From: Bythopirellula polymerisocia
GTDB lineage: Bacteria; Planctomycetota; Planctomycetia; Pirellulales; Lacipirellulaceae
Direction: 5' to 3'
Assembly (NCBI RefSeq): GCF_007860015.1
Contig: NZ_SJPS01000001.1
Location: 558,001-622,000, forward strand
Length of the DNA: 64,000 nt
The position numbers were made by a program, and so were the translations under genes. The notes under the pieces were generated by a model, which ran no database searches, was not told the DNA's origin, and saw only the letters and a program-made list of their open reading frames with translations. Shown piece after piece: positions 7,884 to 17,561 of the stretch. Each line of letters begins with the position of its first letter. Within the stretch, counting starts at the first letter, position 1.

Positions 7884-9659
7884 CTACGACTTGATGATAT
7901 CCCGAACTGTGTGTCCGCCGGGTATCATCGGTAATACGTGCTCCTGGTAAGGGACTTCAACGTCGAGCACATAGGGTCCGTCATAGGCGATCATCTCTTT
8001 CAGGGCTGCCTCGTAGTCGGACTTTTCTTTCACATAAGCAGCGCCGCAACCGTAGCCTCTGGCAATTTGAACAAAGTCGGGATAGCGCTCCTTGGGGCCT
8101 AAGCCGTCTCCCTTGCCTGTGGCTTCGGGATTGTCGATAGGTCCGAGGAAGGTGTGGGCCCGATTGCCCTGCATGAAACGGTCTTCCCACTGCATCACCA
8201 TGCCGAGATGTTGGTTATTGAGCAGGAGCACCTTTACAGGGAGTTTTTCACAGAAGCATGTGGCCAACTCCTGGATGTTCATCTGGAAGCTGCCATCGCC
8301 GTCGATGTCGAAGACCAGCTTCCCAGGATTGGCTGCCTGTGCACCCATTGCGGCGGGGAGGCCAAAGCCCATTGTTCCCAAGCCGCTACTGGAGAGCCAG
8401 CGGCGGGGCTTGTCAAATTTGTAAAACTGGGCAGACCACATCTGGTGCTGGCCCACGCCGACGGAAATGATCGGGTCCATGTCGCGAGTCATTTCCCACA
8501 GTTTTTGGATCGCCCATTGCTGAAGAATTCCAGGAAATTTAGCGTCGAACTTGAACGGATCTTCTCGCTTCCATTGGCTGCATTGATCGACCCACTCGGA
8601 AATCTCCGGTGCCTCGACAATCTTGTTCAACTCGCGGAGGGCAAACTTCACATCGCTGCAGACGGGGATATGGGCAGGCTTATTCTTGTTCAACTCCGAG
8701 GCATCGATGTCGACGTGGATGATTTTGCCATGCTTGCAGAACTCTTCCACCTTGCCGGTGACACGGTCGTCGAACCGGACGCCGAGGGCGATGAGCAGGT
8801 CAGCTTCGTCGACGGCATAATTGGAGTACACACTCCCATGCATACCGAGCATGTCGAGCGACAGATCGTCGGTTGAAGGGTAAACGCCCAGGCCCATCAC
8901 TGTGGTGGTGATCGGTATGCCGGTTTTCTTAACCAGAGCGCGGAGTTCTTCGCTGGCTTCAGCCAGGACGATGCCACCCCCGGCGTAGATAATCGGGCGT
9001 TTGGCTAGTTTGATGGCGGCTGCTATTTGGCGAATCTGCTCAGGACGTGCATGGGGAGACTCGAATGAATAGCCCGGTAGAATCATGTCCGAATCGTAGT
9101 CGGGGACGCAACTATCTTGCTGAACGTTCTTCGGCACATCGACGAGCACCGGTCCAGGACGACCCGTAGTGGCGATCAGAAACGCCTCTTTCATAACACG
9201 GGCGATATCGTTGACGTCAGTTACCAGATAATGGTGCTTGGTGATGCCGCGACAAACTTCCACGATGGGAGTTTCCTGGAAGGCATCGGTGCCAATCGCT
9301 TTTGTCGGCACCTGACCTGTGATGGCAATCAGCGGGATACTGTCGAGCTTGGCATCGGCGATGGCGGTAACGAGGTTCGTGGCTCCAGGGCCGCTGGTGG
9401 CCATGCAGACACCGACCTTGCCAGTGCTACGAGCGATCCCCTGAGCGGCGAATCCACCTCCCTGTTCGTGACGGGGTAGAATTGTGCGGAGCTTATCGCT
9501 AAACCGAGTCAGCGCTTGATGCAGCGGCATACTCGCACCACCGGGATAGGCAAAGATTGTCTCCACCCCCAGATTTACCAGCGACTGGATCAGGATGTCT
9601 GCTCCGGTAATAAGCTCGCTCTTGGGAGGGGATTTTTTCTGTTTTTCAATCGTAGCCAC
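7884..9659 (-). CDS. ilvB: Acetolactate synthase large subunit
   Basis: A 591-residue thiamine-diphosphate enzyme catalysing the first common step of branched-chain amino acid synthesis: two pyruvate to acetolactate, or pyruvate plus 2-oxobutyrate to acetohydroxybutyrate. Seen: the N-terminal [13 protein letters not shown], the catalytic Glu in [15 protein letters not shown] (E65), [28 protein letters not shown], and the C-terminal ThDP/Mg motif [12 protein letters not shown]. Length is normal for IlvB. It starts with GTG 9659, seven bases after GAGG. No ilvN regulatory subunit gene adjoins it, so the small subunit must be elsewhere. Confidence 0.95.
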   Translation of the reverse strand: MATIEKQKKSPPKSELITGADILIQSLVNLGVETIFAYPGGASMPLHQALTRFSDKLRTILPRHEQGGGFAAQGIARSTGKVGVCMATSGPGATNLVTAIADAKLDSIPLIAITGQVPTKAIGTDAFQETPIVEVCRGITKHHYLVTDVNDIARVMKEAFLIATTGRPGPVLVDVPKNVQQDSCVPDYDSDMILPGYSFESPHARPEQIRQIAAAIKLAKRPIIYAGGGIVLAEASEELRALVKKTGIPITTTVMGLGVYPSTDDLSLDMLGMHGSVYSNYAVDEADLLIALGVRFDDRVTGKVEEFCKHGKIIHVDIDASELNKNKPAHIPVCSDVKFALRELNKIVEAPEISEWVDQCSQWKREDPFKFDAKFPGILQQWAIQKLWEMTRDMDPIISVGVGQHQMWSAQFYKFDKPRRWLSSSGLGTMGFGLPAAMGAQAANPGKLVFDIDGDGSFQMNIQELATCFCEKLPVKVLLLNNQHLGMVMQWEDRFMQGNRAHTFLGPIDNPEATGKGDGLGPKERYPDFVQIARGYGCGAAYVKEKSDYEAALKEMIAYDGPYVLDVEVPYQEHVLPMIPGGHTVRDIIKS

Positions 9660-9801
9660 ACCAACACCTCAGTTTGAACTGGAACGTATACAGATGCCCC
9701 CGGGACGTCCGTCTGGCCGCAACCGGGAACCCTTTATCATAAAACGACTTGGGGCCGAAAACAAGGTTTTAAGAACGTCGATTTCTGCCTCCTTACCGAG
9801 C

Positions 9802-9831
9802 TTGACTTCTCAAGGTAAGACGGTATCTTAC
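9802..9831 (+). promoter_or_regulatory. Promoter and operator of the toxin-antitoxin pair
   Basis: TTGACT (9802-9807), 16 bases, then TATCTT (9824-9829) looks like a housekeeping promoter. A perfect inverted repeat, GTAAGA-CGGTA-TCTTAC (9815-9831), covers the -10 box, and a further CTTACC half-site lies at 9792-9797. This is the layout of an autorepressed toxin-antitoxin promoter. The predicted transcription start is at or next to the ATG at 9836, and no Shine-Dalgarno sequence is present, so the mRNA may be leaderless. Confidence 0.6.
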
Positions 9832-9835
9832 ATAT

Positions 9836-10066
9836 ATGAAAACCACGCTTTCTACCAAAGGCCAGATTGTTCTGCCTGCCGAATTCCGCGAGCAGGATCA
9901 GATTGCACCTGGACAGCAGTTTGAAGTTGAACGGCTGCAGGCCGGTGAGTATTTACTTAGGAAGCTTGTAGTTGAAGGCGAGGGCAATGTTCTCGATTGG
10001 TTAAAGAGTTGCCCCGAGACCGATTGGTTCACTCCAATTGATTCGGAGTCGACAGATTCCTTGTGA
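9836..10066 (+). CDS. AbrB/MazE-type antitoxin (VapB-like)
   Basis: A 76-residue protein with an N-terminal SpoVT-AbrB swapped-hairpin DNA-binding domain (KTTLSTKGQIVLPAEFREQDQIAPGQQFEVERL) and an acidic C-terminal tail that would wrap the toxin. It neutralises the PIN toxin encoded next and, with it, should repress their shared promoter. Its stop overlaps the toxin start by four bases (GTGA), so translation is coupled. The ATG has no visible Shine-Dalgarno sequence, in line with a leaderless message. Confidence 0.88.
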   Translation: MKTTLSTKGQIVLPAEFREQDQIAPGQQFEVERLQAGEYLLRKLVVEGEGNVLDWLKSCPETDWFTPIDSESTDSL

Positions 10067-10476
10067 AATATCTCGTCGATTCAAATGTTTTGAGCGAATC
10101 CACCAAACCCGACGCTCGCCCAGAGGTGGATCGTTGGCTGCTACACCATGATCGAGACTTAGTGGTCAATCCCATTATTCTAGGTGAGCTACAAATTGGC
10201 ATCTTGCAACTTCCTGCGGGGCGACGCCGCAAACGTCTCACGGATTGGTTCGCGGCTGGGATCTCTCGCTTGGCAAGGGTAGATTTTGATGCTCAAACTG
10301 CCGGCCATTGGGCTCAACTGGTCGCCGAACTTCGGCGTAAAGGACGGGCGATGCCGATCAAAGATAGCTTGATCGCTGCCTCGGCTCTTCAATATGGTTT
10401 TACCGTGGCTACGAGAAATTTTGCAGACTATCGCTACGCGGGCGTGAAGCTGGTCAATCCTTTTTCGGAAGACTAA
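10063..10476 (+). CDS. PIN-domain ribonuclease toxin (VapC-like)
   Basis: A 137-residue PIN-domain protein, the toxin of a type II VapBC-like system that would cut RNA such as tRNA. The acidic metal-binding residues are all present: D6 in YLVDSNVLSE, E42 in ILGELQIG, D101 in MPIKDSLIAA and D122 in TRNFADY. It starts at GTG 10063, overlapping the antitoxin stop. The gene looks intact and the toxin active; its specific target cannot be read from the sequence. Confidence 0.9.
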   Translation: MKYLVDSNVLSESTKPDARPEVDRWLLHHDRDLVVNPIILGELQIGILQLPAGRRRKRLTDWFAAGISRLARVDFDAQTAGHWAQLVAELRRKGRAMPIKDSLIAASALQYGFTVATRNFADYRYAGVKLVNPFSED

Positions 10477-10492
10477 GCGAGAGCCCTTCTTA

Positions 10493-10717
10493 TCATCCCC
10501 CCACGCGGCGGGGAATCGTGAACGAGTACAGCGTCACCACGGCCCCCGATGCCAACAGGCTCCAGGGAGCCCAATCGGGGGGCACAATCTCGTCGCGGTC
10601 GATGAGTCTCGTTTGGCCTTGGGGAGGTTTCTTCAGAACGGCTTTTTCCACCGCGAGGGCTTCAACGCCCAAGATACATGTGTATGCACCAAAGGCTAGA
10701 AAGAGTGATCGCCACAT
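10493..10717 (-). CDS. Small conserved membrane protein, unknown function
   Basis: A 74-residue protein with an N-terminal hydrophobic helix (MWRSLFLAFGAYTCILGVEALAV), a polar middle (KKPPQGQTRLIDRDEIVPPDWAP) and a second hydrophobic helix (WSLLASGAVVTLYSFTIP). This two-helix arrangement resembles, from memory, small planctomycete proteins of unknown role. The start at ATG 10717 is preferred to a longer frame from 10768 because the helix begins there and AGGA lies upstream. It ends 16 bases after the convergent toxin gene. Confidence 0.6.
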   Translation of the reverse strand: MWRSLFLAFGAYTCILGVEALAVEKAVLKKPPQGQTRLIDRDEIVPPDWAPWSLLASGAVVTLYSFTIPRRVGG

Positions 10718-10920
10718 TGCAAGTAATCCTATGCAAGAGGGGGGAGGTAGGGCTGCCAGGAATTGCATTTAGATTTATCGTCGCAATCAGTGCGCTGCCT
10801 CTAGGCCGCTGACAGACCGTAGGGAGGTGACGGTTGTGAGGAGTATGAAGGGATAGAAGGAATCAGGCGAATTCTGTTTCCAGTGCCGTGTTTTCACCCG
10901 ACATCTGCTAAACTGGTGGA

Positions 10921-11298
10921 ATGTCTGTCGCCTCCAGATCGCCGTTTAGGATTCGCTATCGCACGATGGTGCTGCTGTTGGCGTTGATGGTGATTCTGTG
11001 GAGTGGCTTTTCTTATTGGTCGGAATACAGCGACAATGCCGCTCGAATCGCCCGGGAGCGGCTTGCTCCGCCGGTGGGTGTGCGTTGCCAGATCGTGTTT
11101 AGTGGAGAGGACCTGGGCATTGAGAGAATGCCACCTACCCCAGCAATGGTGAACGGCGCCACGAATTCTGTCACGGGCAAGATCGTCGACCAGAGCGAGC
11201 GGTGGATCGTCCTTGCCTCCGAGTCGACTGACGAAAGGTCCGCCACGAAGATCTGGATCCCGCGTGAGCGGGTGTTGTTGATTCGCGTGGACAACTGA
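10921..11298 (+). CDS. Hypothetical single-pass membrane protein
   Basis: A 125-residue protein that I do not recognise. After a short basic N-terminus (SPFRIRYR) comes one hydrophobic helix (TMVLLLALMVILWSGFSYW), then a soluble domain of about 90 residues that would face outwards. The gene lies 87 bases before mfd on the same strand. Length and a modest TGGTGGA before the ATG support a real gene. Confidence 0.55.
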   Translation: MSVASRSPFRIRYRTMVLLLALMVILWSGFSYWSEYSDNAARIARERLAPPVGVRCQIVFSGEDLGIERMPPTPAMVNGATNSVTGKIVDQSERWIVLASESTDERSATKIWIPRERVLLIRVDN

Positions 11299-11385
11299 GT
11301 TTTTCAGGGGTTCTTTGTCTCCCAATTCCCTCTGCTGCTCTTTCAGCTCTCCACTTGGCGGGATACAATTTCCCCCATCAATACG

Positions 11386-14300
11386 ATGGAAACTGTCGCC
11401 CAGGCTGGAGTGGCGGCTGAGCTGCATCCACTAGCCGATCAACTTGAGCAGCATCGAGGTTTCGCTGAAGTACTTGCAAGCCTATCCGCTGGACACGGCG
11501 GTACGCTCGGCGGAGTCTGGGGGTCGTCGTGCGCGCTCGTGGCCGCGGCGATTGAGCGACAATCTCCCCAATCTCTCGTCGTGGTGTTGCCACACACTCG
11601 AGACATCGATTCCTTCTGCGATGATGTAGCTCTCTTTACTTCTGCGCGGGTCGAACAGCTTCCGGCCTGGGAGACCGATGCCGGTGAGCGAGTGCTCAAT
11701 GACGACATCTACGGTGGTCGCCTGCGAATCCTGAAATCGCTCATTTCGCAAAAAGATAATAGCCTCGATCCGACAGATCGCCGGCCTCGGATCATTGTCA
11801 CCGCGATTCAGAGCCTGATGCAGCCTGTGCCGAGTGAGGCAGCGATAGCTGCGGCGACGCGGCAACTCGCCGTGGGGGATACAGTCGACACGGCGGAGCT
11901 CACTCGCTGGCTCGCGGCCGAAGGGTGCGCAAGTACGTCGGCGGTGGAAATGCCTGGTGAGTTTTCCTTGCGAGGGGGAATTCTCGATCTGTTTCCTCCC
12001 GATGCTGAGCATCCGATTCGACTGGAACTGTTCGGCGATGAAGTGGAATCGCTCCGTACTTTTGATGTGGCGAACCAGCGGAGTTTGAGTTCACTCGACA
12101 CGGTAGATGTGACGGTACTTCAGCCGACTAATACCAACCGGACGCATTTCACCGGCTATCTGCCGGCTCAGAGTTGGTTCATGTTGGTCGAACCAAGCGA
12201 GTTGCAGGAGGAAGGGCGGTTTTATCACGAACGGCTCGAGCGACCGGAGGACTTTTTCTCGGTCTCGCTGACACTTAGTGAGATCAACAAGTTTCCCTCG
12301 GTCACTGCGTCTGGGGTGCCGGTCGGCTCTTACGAGACAACCGCTCACATGCAGTTTGAGTCCATCGAGCGATTCAGCGGCGACGTGCATCGCGTGCGTG
12401 AAGAATTGGACGCTGTCGCCACCGATCATCGCGTGATTCTGGTGACAGAAACAGATGCCGAGGTGGAGCGGCTCTCGGAACTTTTTGCCGAGACAAGGCT
12501 CATGCAAGATGGGAAGCTGCGATTCGTGCCGGGACGTCTGGCGCGAGGGTTTCGATTCGTTGCCGAGCAGGTAGTGCTCATTAGCGCGAGCGAACTTTTC
12601 CACCGCGAAGAGATTGCGAGGCCGGCCCAACGGCAGACTGGGCGGGCGATTGATAGTTTCTTGCAACTTCGCGAAGGAGATCTGGTCGTCCATTTATCGC
12701 ACGGCATCGGGCGCTATCGGGGACTCAAGCTGCTCGAGAAGGAGGCGGGTGCTGAGGAACATCTCGAAGTCGAATTCCATGGTGGCACGAAGATTTATGT
12801 CCCCACGAGTCGCATCGAACTGGTACAGAAATACGTGGGGGGGCGGCAGGCCAAACCAAGGCTGGCTACCATTGGGGGGCGTTCCTGGATCCGGCAGAAG
12901 CAGGCCGCCGAGAAGGCTGTCACTGACTTCGCGAGCGAGATGCTGGAACTCGAAGCGGCCCGCAATGGTCGCCCGGGAATTGTCTTCCCTACGGACACGG
13001 TTTGGCAACGAGAATTCGACACGGCGTTCCCCTATCAGGAAACGCCAGACCAATTGAGTGCCATCGCCGCGATCAAGTCCGATATGCAAATAGCCAAACC
13101 GATGGACCGCTTGTTGTGTGGCGACGTTGGGTTCGGTAAGACCGAGATGGCCATGCGGGCTGCCTTCAAGGCAATTGACGCTGGCTATCAAGTTGCCGTC
13201 TTGGTGCCGACGACGGTGCTGGCCGAGCAGCATTGCCGCACATTTCGGCAGCGGATGGCGGAGTATCCGTTTGAAATCGCGTCGCTTTCTCGTTTCTGCA
13301 CTGCAAAACAGTCGAGGGAAATCCTCGCTCGGACTGCCAACGGGAGCATCGATCTGTTGATCGGCACCCATCGCCTAGTTTCGCCCGATGTGCAGTTTCA
13401 GAACCTGGGTCTGGTGATTATCGACGAAGAACAGCGGTTTGGCGTGACGGTGAAAGAACGCCTGAAAGCTCTGAGGGCGAGCGTCGATGTGCTGACGATG
13501 ACGGCTACTCCGATCCCGCGCACTTTGCACATGTCGCTCTTGGGAGCGCGAAGCATCTCGAATCTAGAAACGGCTCCCAAGGATCGTCTGGCAGTGGAGA
13601 CTCGCATCGCTCGGTTTGATGAAAGTCTTATTCGCCACGCGATCCTGCGGGAGCTAAATCGCGGCGGACAGGTGTTTTTCGTCCACAATCGAGTCCACGA
13701 CATTCAGAATGTGGCCAGGAAGTTGCAAGAAATTGTCCCCGAGGCATCGATTGGCATTGGGCATGGCCAGATGACCGAACATGAACTGGAAGATGCCATG
13801 CTCGGTTTTGTGAGCGGACAATACGACATCCTGCTTGCTACCACGATCATCGAGAGTGGCCTGGATATCCCCAATTCCAACACGATATTTATCGACGATG
13901 CCGACCGCTATGGGTTGGCTGATTTGCATCAACTCCGCGGTCGAGTAGGTCGCTACAAGCATCGGGCCTACTGCTATTTGTTAGTCGATGAGAATCGTCA
14001 CCTTTCGCCGGAGGCCGCCCGACGATTGCGGGCGATCGAGGAATTCAGCCAAATGGGTGCCGGTTTCGCCCTGGCGATGCGCGACCTGGAAATTCGAGGG
14101 GCGGGAAACCTATTGGGAACCCAACAGAGCGGCCACATCGCCACCGTGGGGTATGAGCTTTACTGTGCCCTGTTGGAAAAGGCGGTCCGCGAGCTCAAGC
14201 AGCTTCCGCCTCGCGACTCGGTTGATGTGATCGTTGATCTGCCAATCGCGGCGTATTTTCCGCGGCAGTATGTTCCCGACATGCGGACCAAGATCGATCT

Positions 14301-14655
14301 CTATCGCCGCTTGAGCCGAGTGACACAGGAAACCGAGGTCGCGGAGTTTCGTGCGGAGCTTGTCGACCGGTTTGGTGCATTGCCAGCCCCGGTCGAGCAG
14401 CTAGTGCAGCTAGCACGGCTGCGGATTTGGGCCCACCAATGGCAGGTGGGATCGATCCATCTGGAAAATCCCTATCTGGTGTTGGGATACCGTGATAGCC
14501 GTCAACTAGGGCTATTGATTGCCCGTAGTGGCGAGCAACTACGTCGAGCGGATGACCAAAGTGCCTATCTTCCCCTGGGAAACCACGTTGAAGACCCCGC
14601 CTGGATCATGGCAGAGCTGGAATCGCTCTTGCGGCGTAGTGAATCAGATCACTAG
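11386..14655 (+). CDS. mfd: Transcription-repair coupling factor
   Basis: A 1089-residue superfamily 2 DNA translocase that removes RNA polymerase stalled at lesions and recruits UvrA. Domains in order: the UvrB-like region (about 1-430, with DAGERVLNDDIYGGRLRIL and FSLRGGILDLFPP), the RNA-polymerase-interacting CarD-like domain (LREGDLVVHLSHGIGRYRG, about 430-500), the motor with Walker A GDVGFGKTEMAMRAAFKA (about 580-600) and IIDEEQRFGV (DEEQ box), the second RecA lobe with ATTIIESGLDIPNSNT and HQLRGRVGR, and the C-terminal regulatory domain. Somewhat shorter than the E. coli protein but complete. Confidence 0.96.
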   Translation: METVAQAGVAAELHPLADQLEQHRGFAEVLASLSAGHGGTLGGVWGSSCALVAAAIERQSPQSLVVVLPHTRDIDSFCDDVALFTSARVEQLPAWETDAGERVLNDDIYGGRLRILKSLISQKDNSLDPTDRRPRIIVTAIQSLMQPVPSEAAIAAATRQLAVGDTVDTAELTRWLAAEGCASTSAVEMPGEFSLRGGILDLFPPDAEHPIRLELFGDEVESLRTFDVANQRSLSSLDTVDVTVLQPTNTNRTHFTGYLPAQSWFMLVEPSELQEEGRFYHERLERPEDFFSVSLTLSEINKFPSVTASGVPVGSYETTAHMQFESIERFSGDVHRVREELDAVATDHRVILVTETDAEVERLSELFAETRLMQDGKLRFVPGRLARGFRFVAEQVVLISASELFHREEIARPAQRQTGRAIDSFLQLREGDLVVHLSHGIGRYRGLKLLEKEAGAEEHLEVEFHGGTKIYVPTSRIELVQKYVGGRQAKPRLATIGGRSWIRQKQAAEKAVTDFASEMLELEAARNGRPGIVFPTDTVWQREFDTAFPYQETPDQLSAIAAIKSDMQIAKPMDRLLCGDVGFGKTEMAMRAAFKAIDAGYQVAVLVPTTVLAEQHCRTFRQRMAEYPFEIASLSRFCTAKQSREILARTANGSIDLLIGTHRLVSPDVQFQNLGLVIIDEEQRFGVTVKERLKALRASVDVLTMTATPIPRTLHMSLLGARSISNLETAPKDRLAVETRIARFDESLIRHAILRELNRGGQVFFVHNRVHDIQNVARKLQEIVPEASIGIGHGQMTEHELEDAMLGFVSGQYDILLATTIIESGLDIPNSNTIFIDDADRYGLADLHQLRGRVGRYKHRAYCYLLVDENRHLSPEAARRLRAIEEFSQMGAGFALAMRDLEIRGAGNLLGTQQSGHIATVGYELYCALLEKAVRELKQLPPRDSVDVIVDLPIAAYFPRQYVPDMRTKIDLYRRLSRVTQETEVAEFRAELVDRFGALPAPVEQLVQLARLRIWAHQWQVGSIHLENPYLVLGYRDSRQLGLLIARSGEQLRRADDQSAYLPLGNHVEDPAWIMAELESLLRRSESDH

Positions 14656-14739
14656 AATCCCGCCGCTTATCTTAATCTCCAGGCAGAATTCGCAGTTTCG
14701 ATTTTCCAGACTTAGGTGGCCCGAGTGCAAAAAACCGGC

Positions 14740-16011
14740 ATGAGAATACGCCTCTGTGGTTGGCTCACGATAGTCGGTGCGCTGATGTGTGCCATGATTG
14801 AGTGCGCAGTGGGGCAGCCAGCCTTTGGTCCCCCTCCTGTGCCCCAGGGTTCTCCTTCAGCAGTGCGGGGGATTTACGATCCGAGTCAAACCAATGGATC
14901 GCCTGCGCAAGTCGTTGCTCCCCCTCAAATGCAAACCCAGCCAGCTAAGACGCAGGCAGTGACGAACGGCAAGCCAGCCGATCTGGCAACCGCCAAGCCC
15001 TTGGAAGGGGGACAGATTGTCGCCCGGATTGATGGACAAGTGGTGTTGGCTAGCGACGTGTTGTGGGTTGTGAACATGATCCTCGAGTCGAATGGTGACC
15101 GCATACCACCGGAACAACGCGAAGCAGCTGCGATGGCTATCATGCGACAACAGGTGATCGGGCTGATCGATACGAAAGTGTTGTATGCCGACTTCAGGCG
15201 GAAGGTGCCTGCGGAGAATCTTCCCAAGGTGGAAGAGAATCTCAATGAACCGTTCGATGAAATGGAAATTCCTCGACTGATCCAAATGCTGGAAGTTGCC
15301 GATCGCCGCGAATTGGAAGAAGTCTTGCACCAGCGCGGGACATCGCTCACAGACCTGCGGCGAGCATTTTATGAGCGTACCATAGCCGGTGAGTGGCTGC
15401 GGCAATTGGCCCCGAAACCCAAGCCAGTGACACATGAACAGATGCTTGCCTACTATCAAGCACACGAAGCCGAGTACGACTATCCGTCTCAGGCCACCTG
15501 GGAAGAACTGATGATTCGCTTTGACGAAGTCGGCAATGACCGTGCCGTCGCCTGGCGGACGATCACCGAAATGGGGAACGAAGTCTGGCAGAGAGTCCTA
15601 CAAAATCCCCAGGTTCGCGGACCGGTGATGACCGAGATCGCCAAAGCAAAATCCCACGGCTTCACGGCAGCGCAAGGAGGTGCACACGAGTGGACGACCA
15701 AAGGAGCGCTCCGCTGTGCAGAAATCAATGAGGCCCTCTTTTCACTCGAAGTGGGTCAACTTAGCGACGTGATCGAGAGTGAGCTTGGTTTTCACATCAT
15801 CCGCGTTCTGGAACGCAAAGAGGCGGGTCGCAAGCCGTTTACCGAGGCCCAAGTCGAGATTCGTGAGATCCTCGAAGTCGAGGAAAAGAAAGACCTCGTA
15901 GGTGTCGAAATGGAAAAGCTTCGCAATAAGAGCCGCATTTGGACGATTTTCGATGGTGATTTTCGCGGCTCAGAACTTGACCAACTAAAGGGCAGAACGG
16001 CCCAGCGCTAA
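14740..16011 (+). CDS. PpiC-type peptidyl-prolyl isomerase (SurA/PrsA-like)
   Basis: An exported parvulin-family prolyl isomerase of about 423 residues. The N-terminus is a signal peptide (MRIRLCGWLTIVGALMCAMI, then ECAVGQ), followed by a Pro/Gln-rich linker, a SurA-like helical region beginning QIVARIDGQVVLASDV, and a parvulin domain (about 240-400) containing the conserved end SELGFHIIRVLERKEA. It would assist folding of envelope proteins. The frame also allows starts at GTG 14716 and GTG 14725; ATG 14740 best fits the signal peptide, though its Shine-Dalgarno is weak. It follows mfd by about 80 bases. Confidence 0.85.
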   Translation: MRIRLCGWLTIVGALMCAMIECAVGQPAFGPPPVPQGSPSAVRGIYDPSQTNGSPAQVVAPPQMQTQPAKTQAVTNGKPADLATAKPLEGGQIVARIDGQVVLASDVLWVVNMILESNGDRIPPEQREAAAMAIMRQQVIGLIDTKVLYADFRRKVPAENLPKVEENLNEPFDEMEIPRLIQMLEVADRRELEEVLHQRGTSLTDLRRAFYERTIAGEWLRQLAPKPKPVTHEQMLAYYQAHEAEYDYPSQATWEELMIRFDEVGNDRAVAWRTITEMGNEVWQRVLQNPQVRGPVMTEIAKAKSHGFTAAQGGAHEWTTKGALRCAEINEALFSLEVGQLSDVIESELGFHIIRVLERKEAGRKPFTEAQVEIREILEVEEKKDLVGVEMEKLRNKSRIWTIFDGDFRGSELDQLKGRTAQR

Positions 16012-16272
16012 GGCCTCTTGCCTTGCCTGATCGGCAAATCTTCTCGGTGTTTAGGGGAGCTTCTGCAGATAGTCTGCGCCTTTTCTGGAGTACTCTTGGG
16101 CCCTCCGGATACCGACTCGGCTGGCTCACCGATTGATCGAGAGACGAGTCACATGTAAACTCATACTGCGGTCAATTGAGTCAATTTTGGCCTCTAGCCC
16201 CCGCAAAGCAACCGTTATCCCGCTCCTCGGGGAGATGGCCCGTGAGTTATGAGAGAGTTAAAGGAATCGACG

Positions 16273-17559
16273 ATGTCTGAAGTTGCAAAATTAACTATCG
16301 GCGATTCTGAATTGGAGCTGCCGCTGGTCGTCGGCTCTGAGCATGAGACCGCCATCGATATCAGCCAACTTCGCTCGTCTACCGGTCTAATCACACTCGA
16401 TGATGGCTATGTGAATACGGGCTCCACGAAGAGTTCCGTCACGTTCCTAGACGGAGAGAAGGGGATCCTCCGCTATCGTGGCTATCCTGTGGAGAAGCTA
16501 GCCGAGAGTTGCGATTTTATCGAAGTTGCTTATCTGCTGATTTACGGCGAGCTTCCTTCGGAAGACCAGTTGGCTCGATTTCGTCTGAAACTTCGGCGGC
16601 ACACCATGCTGCACGAAGACATGCGGTTGTTCTACGACGGATTTCCTCGTGATGCCCATCCGATGGCCATCCTCAGTTCCGTCGTAGGAGCACTATCCAC
16701 CTTCTACCAGGATTCGCTTGATCCACACGACAAGGCGCAAGTCGACGAATCAGTGCTGAGACTCTTGGCAAAACTGCCTACGATCGCTGCCTTTGCTTAC
16801 AAGAAATCTATCGGACAGCCCTTTGTCTATCCCAGGAATGATCTGACTTATTGCGAGAATTTCCTGCAGATGATGTTCTCAGTTCCGACCGAACCTTATG
16901 AGATTGACCCCGATTTTGTCGAGGCTCTGAACTTGCTGTTGATCGTGCACGCCGATCATGAACAGAATTGCAGCACCTCAACGGTGCGGATGGTGGGGTC
17001 CTCGAACGCGAACTTGTTTGCTTCGATCTCTGCCGGCATCAGCGCCCTTTGGGGGCCATTGCACGGCGGAGCGAACGAAGCGTGTGTCGCGATGCTCGAA
17101 CAGATTCGCAAAGACGGCGGCAACGTTAAGAAATATGTCGACATGGCCAAGGACAAGTCGAGCAGTTTCCGCCTCATGGGTTTCGGGCATCGGGTCTATA
17201 AGAACTTCGATCCCCGCGCAACAATTATCCGCGCTTCCTGCGAAAAGCTACTCAAGAAACGCAGTATCGATGATCCGATTTTCGATATCGCACAGCAGTT
17301 GCAAGAAGTCGCTCTCAACGACGAGTACTTTATTGAGCGAAAGTTATACCCCAACGTCGATTTCTACTCGGGAGTCATCTATCGCGCCATCGGCATTCCC
17401 GTGCAGATGTTCACGGTGCTCTTTGCCATCGGTCGACTGCCTGGATGGCTGGCCCACTGGCGGGAGATGCATGAAAGTCCCACAAAAAAAATCTGTCGAC
17501 CTCGGCAGATCTACGTGGGGAGTACCGAGCGGGAATTTGTGCCGCTGGAGAAGCGTTGA
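16273..17559 (+). CDS. gltA: Citrate synthase
   Basis: A 428-residue type II citrate synthase condensing oxaloacetate and acetyl-CoA at entry to the TCA cycle. Catalytic residues are visible: His in HADHEQNCSTSTVRMVGSS, His in GFGHRVYKNFDPRA and Asp in PNVDFYSGVIY. LHGGANEACVAML is also diagnostic. A longer frame opens at 16249, but ATG 16273 follows AAAGGA at good distance and gives the usual N-terminus (SEVAKLTIGD). About 260 non-coding bases precede it, in which I see no obvious control element. It converges with the DUF1570 gene with only two bases between the stop codons. Confidence 0.95.
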   Translation: MSEVAKLTIGDSELELPLVVGSEHETAIDISQLRSSTGLITLDDGYVNTGSTKSSVTFLDGEKGILRYRGYPVEKLAESCDFIEVAYLLIYGELPSEDQLARFRLKLRRHTMLHEDMRLFYDGFPRDAHPMAILSSVVGALSTFYQDSLDPHDKAQVDESVLRLLAKLPTIAAFAYKKSIGQPFVYPRNDLTYCENFLQMMFSVPTEPYEIDPDFVEALNLLLIVHADHEQNCSTSTVRMVGSSNANLFASISAGISALWGPLHGGANEACVAMLEQIRKDGGNVKKYVDMAKDKSSSFRLMGFGHRVYKNFDPRATIIRASCEKLLKKRSIDDPIFDIAQQLQEVALNDEYFIERKLYPNVDFYSGVIYRAIGIPVQMFTVLFAIGRLPGWLAHWREMHESPTKKICRPRQIYVGSTEREFVPLEKR

Positions 17560-17561
17560 AG

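Noticed and set aside
8154-8876. A 240-codon open frame opposite ilvB
   Set aside because: It lies fully inside the clear acetolactate synthase gene on the other strand and has no recognisable motif; it is a shadow of GC-rich codon use.
12091-13371. Two open frames of 200 and 225 codons opposite mfd
   Set aside because: Both lie within mfd, whose domains are continuous on the plus strand.
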